Below, in pieces: positions 61,564 through 64,000 of a stretch of DNA of 64,000 nt (its first letter is position 1; each line of letters begins with the position of its first letter). The position numbers were made by a program, and so were the translations under genes. The notes below the pieces were generated by a model. It was not told the DNA's origin. It saw nothing but the letters and a program-made list of their open reading frames with translations, and made no database searches. Origin of the DNA: an uncultured Christensenella sp. (lineage in GTDB: Bacteria; Bacillota; Clostridia; Christensenellales; Borkfalkiaceae); contig CAJTLT010000003.1 of assembly GCA_910577375.1 (NCBI GenBank), positions 124,001 through 188,000 of the forward strand. The letters run 5' to 3'.

Positions 61564-61600
61564 ACGCCCCCGCCGCGCTTAAAAAGCGCGGCGGGGGCGT
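61564..61600. terminator. Terminator after iscU
   Basis: A 16-bp GC-rich stem: ACGCCCCCGCCGCGCT (61564-61579) with its complement (61585-61600), loop TAAAA. Confidence 0.92.
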
Positions 61601-61624
61601 AATTCCGTTTTATTTTATCCCTTT

Positions 61625-62068
61625 TCAATCTTCCGCAAAATTATGTTCTTCCTCTTCGCCGTGCGGGTCGGGGAACTGCGCCTTGTCGTAAGAAATCCCG
61701 TTTTTGTCGTAATAATCCTTTATCGCCGCACGGATAGCCTCTTCCGCAAGCACGGAACAATGCATTTTGTGCGCGGGCAGTCCGTCCAACGCCTCGGCAA
61801 CCGCCTTGTTTGTAAGCTCCAACGCCTCGGAAATAGGCTTGCCCTTTATCAGTTCGGTAGCCATTGAAGAAGACGCTATCGCGCTTCCGCAACCGAAAGT
61901 ATTGAATTTAACGTCGGTAATAACGTCCTTTTCTATTTTGAGATATATTTTCATTATATCTCCGCATTTAGCGTTGCCTACTTCGCCTATTCCGTCCGCA
62001 TCCTCGATTTTACCCACGTTGCGCGGATTCGTAAAATGGTCCATCACCTTTTCGCTGTATAAAGCCAT
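61625..62068 (-). CDS. iscU: Iron-sulfur cluster scaffold protein IscU/NifU
   Basis: 147 residues from the ATG at 62068 (GGAG upstream; an earlier start at 62089 has none). The conserved start YSEKVMDHFTNPRNVGKIED, cluster Cys residues in VGNAKCGDIMKIYLKI, TFGCGSAIASSSMATELIKG and HKMHCSVLAEEAI are all present. The C-terminus carries an acidic, His-containing tail (PHGEEEEHNFAED). Partner of the cysteine desulfurase encoded upstream. Confidence 0.96.
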   Translation of the reverse strand: MALYSEKVMDHFTNPRNVGKIEDADGIGEVGNAKCGDIMKIYLKIEKDVITDVKFNTFGCGSAIASSSMATELIKGKPISEALELTNKAVAEALDGLPAHKMHCSVLAEEAIRAAIKDYYDKNGISYDKAQFPDPHGEEEEHNFAED

Positions 62069-62131
62069 AAAATTCTCCGTTCCGCGCAAACCCCAAATCC
62101 GCGCGGATTAATTTATTTTTTTCGTCACCCT

Positions 62132-63322
62132 TTAGATAAGGTGGGGCTTCAAGCCCTTTTCAAGCTCTTCCCACACGGGGGAAATGCTTCTCAGATACTC
62201 AACTGCTTTCGGAACTTCTTCCAGAATTATATCAATCTCTTCCTCGGTATTGCTTTCGCAAAGGCTTAATCTTAAAGAACCGTGCGCTACCTCGTGGGGC
62301 AGCCCCAAAGCAAGCAAAACGTGGGAAGGGTCCAACGAACCGGAAGTACAAGCCGAACCGCTCGAAGCGCAAATACCCTTTGCGTCCAACAACAATAAAA
62401 GACTTTCGCCCTCTATACCCTCGAAACATATATTCACGTTGGCGGGCAAACGGCTTTTTCTGTCGCCGTTAAGCTTTGAATGAGGAATTTTCAAAAGCCC
62501 GTCTATAAGCTTGTCCCTCAAAATCCGTTCTTTGCCGCAGTTTTTCTCCATATTCGCGCAGGCTTCTTCCAGAGCCGCCGCCATAGACGCGATTGCCGCA
62601 AGATTTTCAGTGCCGGCACGCTTTCCGCGCTCCTGCGCGCCACCCTCAACAAATGTTTGCAAAGGTATACCGCGCTTTACGTATAACGCGCCCGCGCCCT
62701 TCGCTCCGTGGAATTTATGGGCGGATAACGAAAGCATATCTATATTATCGGCTTTAACGTCAACGGGAATATGCCCAACAGCCTGCACCGCGTCCGTATG
62801 GAAAACCACGCCCGCTTTACGGCAAACTTCGCCTATTTCCTTTATCGGCTGTATCGTGCCCACTTCGTTATTTGCGTACATCACGGTTACAAGCGCAGTA
62901 TCGTGGCGGATTGCCGCCTCCACTTCCGCCGCGCTTACAAGTCCGTTTGAATGAACGTCAAGATAAGTAACCTCAAAGCCCTCTTTTTCAAGCTTTTTCA
63001 GGGTATGCAAAACCGCGTGGTGTTCGAACGCGGTAGAAACAATGTGCTTTTTGCCCTTTTTCGCTCCGTTTAAAGCCGCCGAACGTATCGCCTGATTATC
63101 CGACTCGCTCCCGCCCGAAGTAAAATAAATCTCGCGCGGTTCGCAATTCAGACATTTCGCTATTTTTTCACGCGCGCCGTCCAAAGCTTCTTTCGCAATC
63201 TGCCCTACGGTATGCAAAGACGACGGATTTCCGTAAACCTCTTTAAAATAAGGCTTCATAGCGTTTACCGCGCAGTCGCTCATAGCGGTAGTCGCCGCGT
63301 TATCAACGTAAATTGTCTTCAT
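62132..63322 (-). CDS. iscS: Cysteine desulfurase IscS/NifS
   Basis: 396 residues. PLP enzyme that supplies sulfur. The start YVDNAATTAMSDCAVNAMKPYF, FTSGGSESDNQAI, FEHHAVLHTLKKLE, PLP lysine in DMLSLSAHKFHGAKGAGALYV, and active Cys in GICASSGSACTSGSLDPSHV, which is the class I long loop, are intact. AGGA precedes the ATG. Operon with iscU, 63 bases apart; no IscR-type gene is visible next to it. Confidence 0.97.
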   Translation of the reverse strand: MKTIYVDNAATTAMSDCAVNAMKPYFKEVYGNPSSLHTVGQIAKEALDGAREKIAKCLNCEPREIYFTSGGSESDNQAIRSAALNGAKKGKKHIVSTAFEHHAVLHTLKKLEKEGFEVTYLDVHSNGLVSAAEVEAAIRHDTALVTVMYANNEVGTIQPIKEIGEVCRKAGVVFHTDAVQAVGHIPVDVKADNIDMLSLSAHKFHGAKGAGALYVKRGIPLQTFVEGGAQERGKRAGTENLAAIASMAAALEEACANMEKNCGKERILRDKLIDGLLKIPHSKLNGDRKSRLPANVNICFEGIEGESLLLLLDAKGICASSGSACTSGSLDPSHVLLALGLPHEVAHGSLRLSLCESNTEEEIDIILEEVPKAVEYLRSISPVWEELEKGLKPHLI

Positions 63323-63324
63323 TC

Positions 63325-63389
63325 TAATTCCTATGTAAACAGTATGATATTATTATAAAAATTAATCCCTACTTTGTCAATAGGAATTA
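63325..63389 (-). promoter_or_regulatory. iscSU promoter within a 10-bp inverted repeat
   Basis: TTGACA (63380-63375), 17 bp, TATAAT (63357-63352) on the minus strand: a consensus promoter. It is flanked by TAATTCCTAT (63325-63334) and its complement ATAGGAATTA (63380-63389), a possible operator. Confidence 0.75.
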
Positions 63390-63533
63390 TATAAAAGTTG
63401 AAAAATTTTTCAGCCTTTCAAACGCAAAATTTTTTCCATAAATTTAATACTTGCACACAACGTCTCAAACCGCCAGCCTCTTGCCCGCAAAACCCGCCGC
63501 CGCAACCGTCAGCAACGGTTTTCAACAAAAAAA
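63390..63533. other. Spacer with one small hairpin
   Basis: No gene. AACCGT and ACGGTT around 63503-63519 form a small hairpin. Otherwise nothing recognised. Confidence 0.3.
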
Positions 63534-63552
63534 GACCGGCGTCGCGCCAGCC
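63534..63552 (-). terminator. Terminator after the zinc-ribbon gene
   Basis: On the minus strand GGCTGGCG and CGCCGGTC pair imperfectly and seven T residues follow. Confidence 0.6.
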
Positions 63553-63644
63553 CTTCTTTATTTCAATAACCAACCTTTAACATCACTTCAAATAAACTAA
63601 CCGTTGTATTTTGTGTTATATAAATTTTTATCCGCTCACAGCGT

Positions 63645-63854
63645 TTAAAGCCTCTTCTTCAAGCCTTTTATGAACTCGCTTTCACTGCCGTCCCAGCCGC
63701 AAACAACGCATCTTCCGTTTTCAAAAACATGGTTGCAGTTGGGGTAACCGTAAATATAATGCGAACACTCCGGGCATAATCCCGCCATCTTTGAAGCCCC
63801 CTTTATAAACGCGCTTCCGCATTCTTCGCAAACAACCGTATCCTTTTTATCCAT
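63645..63854 (-). CDS. Small zinc-ribbon protein
   Basis: 69 residues from the ATG at 63854; an upstream start at 63878 is less likely. Two Cys pairs in the first half (VVCEECGSAF, GLCPECSHY) and a further set (NCNHVF, RCVVCGWDG) make two likely zinc ribbons. The basic end reads EFIKGLKKRL. No family name can be given. Possibly a nucleic-acid or protein adaptor. Confidence 0.75.
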   Translation of the reverse strand: MDKKDTVVCEECGSAFIKGASKMAGLCPECSHYIYGYPNCNHVFENGRCVVCGWDGSESEFIKGLKKRL

Positions 63855-63932
63855 AATAACACCACAACGCTCCGCCAATCGGTTTCGCTAAACGAACAAC
63901 GCCGCCCGCCGATTTTTTTATGCAAAAAAAAT

Positions 63933-64000
63933 TTATATCAAATCTTTAAGCGTTTTAGAGGTCAGAAAATTCATAATAACCTCGTCAAGCTCCTTAAAAA
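63933..64000 (-). CDS. C-terminal end of a gene entering from the right edge
   Basis: An open frame from the window edge ends at a TAA at 63933, reading FKELDEVIMNFLTSKTLKDLI. Only 21 to 22 residues are visible, so the product cannot be named. Confidence 0.6.
   Translation of the reverse strand, partial: FKELDEVIMNFLTSKTLKDLI

Noticed and set aside
1..64000. CRISPR array or Cas genes
   Set aside because: No regularly spaced identical repeats and no Cas-like protein anywhere in the window.

Overview
The window reads as chromosomal DNA of a Gram-positive, fermentative, probably gut-living Clostridia-type bacterium. Pointers are many cysteine-lipidated lipoproteins, MsmX-type sugar ABC transport, strong AGGAG-type ribosome sites, frequent GTG and TTG starts, and a preQ1-I riboswitch. 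No rRNA or taxonomic marker is present, so any placement below Bacillota is a guess. Almost all genes lie on the minus strand.

Layout. 1-480: remnant of an IS3-type transposase, cut by the window edge. 670-3680: preQ1 riboswitch plus queD-queE-folE-queC-queF, the queuosine precursor operon. 3700-5010: gene-poor stretch with a DUF3888-like gene between two 70-bp repeats, several terminator hairpins and a small orphan gene. 5199-10757: MgtC-like membrane protein and a tightly packed five-gene set (ADP-ribosylglycohydrolase, YdcF-like, metallo-beta-lactamase fold, GH37/GH63-like glycosidase, SGNH hydrolase). 10849-21980: glycan-uptake operon (GH2 enzyme, two ABC permeases, three lipoproteins including a 1,473-residue modular one), with a divergent ArsR-type regulator. 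23273-29887: nagA, nagB, a DUF1189-like membrane protein, the MsmX-type ATPase and a GH3 enzyme. 30248-32369: glf and a family-2 glycosyltransferase. 32519-38965: rhamnose genes rhaB-rhaA-rhaD, a symporter and a divergent DeoR regulator. 39065-43044: dGTPase with two Sel1-repeat proteins. 43183-52496: surface proteins (M60 metallopeptidase, an order-swapped GH3 enzyme, small lipoprotein). 52864-57366: AT-richer patch of small, broken or orphan genes and three tRNA genes. 57472-63935: Ca2+-type P-ATPase, a GT28-like glycosyltransferase, IscU and IscS, a zinc-ribbon protein and a partial gene.

How it works together. The sugar operon at 10849-21980 encodes binding protein and permeases but no ATPase; the ATPase lies 6 kb away with nagB/nagA. 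The promoters of the GH2 operon, the ATPase operon and the GH3 gene share the same arrangement, read on the minus strand: GGAA-N28-GGAAGC, exactly 10 bp, a -35 box, 17 bp, a -10 box. This ties the three units into one probable regulon for import and breakdown of an amino-sugar-containing glycan. The motif is the strongest apparently undescribed signal in the window. Second are the compact ADP-ribosylglycohydrolase operon and a membrane-anchored HNH gene broken by three simple-repeat indels.
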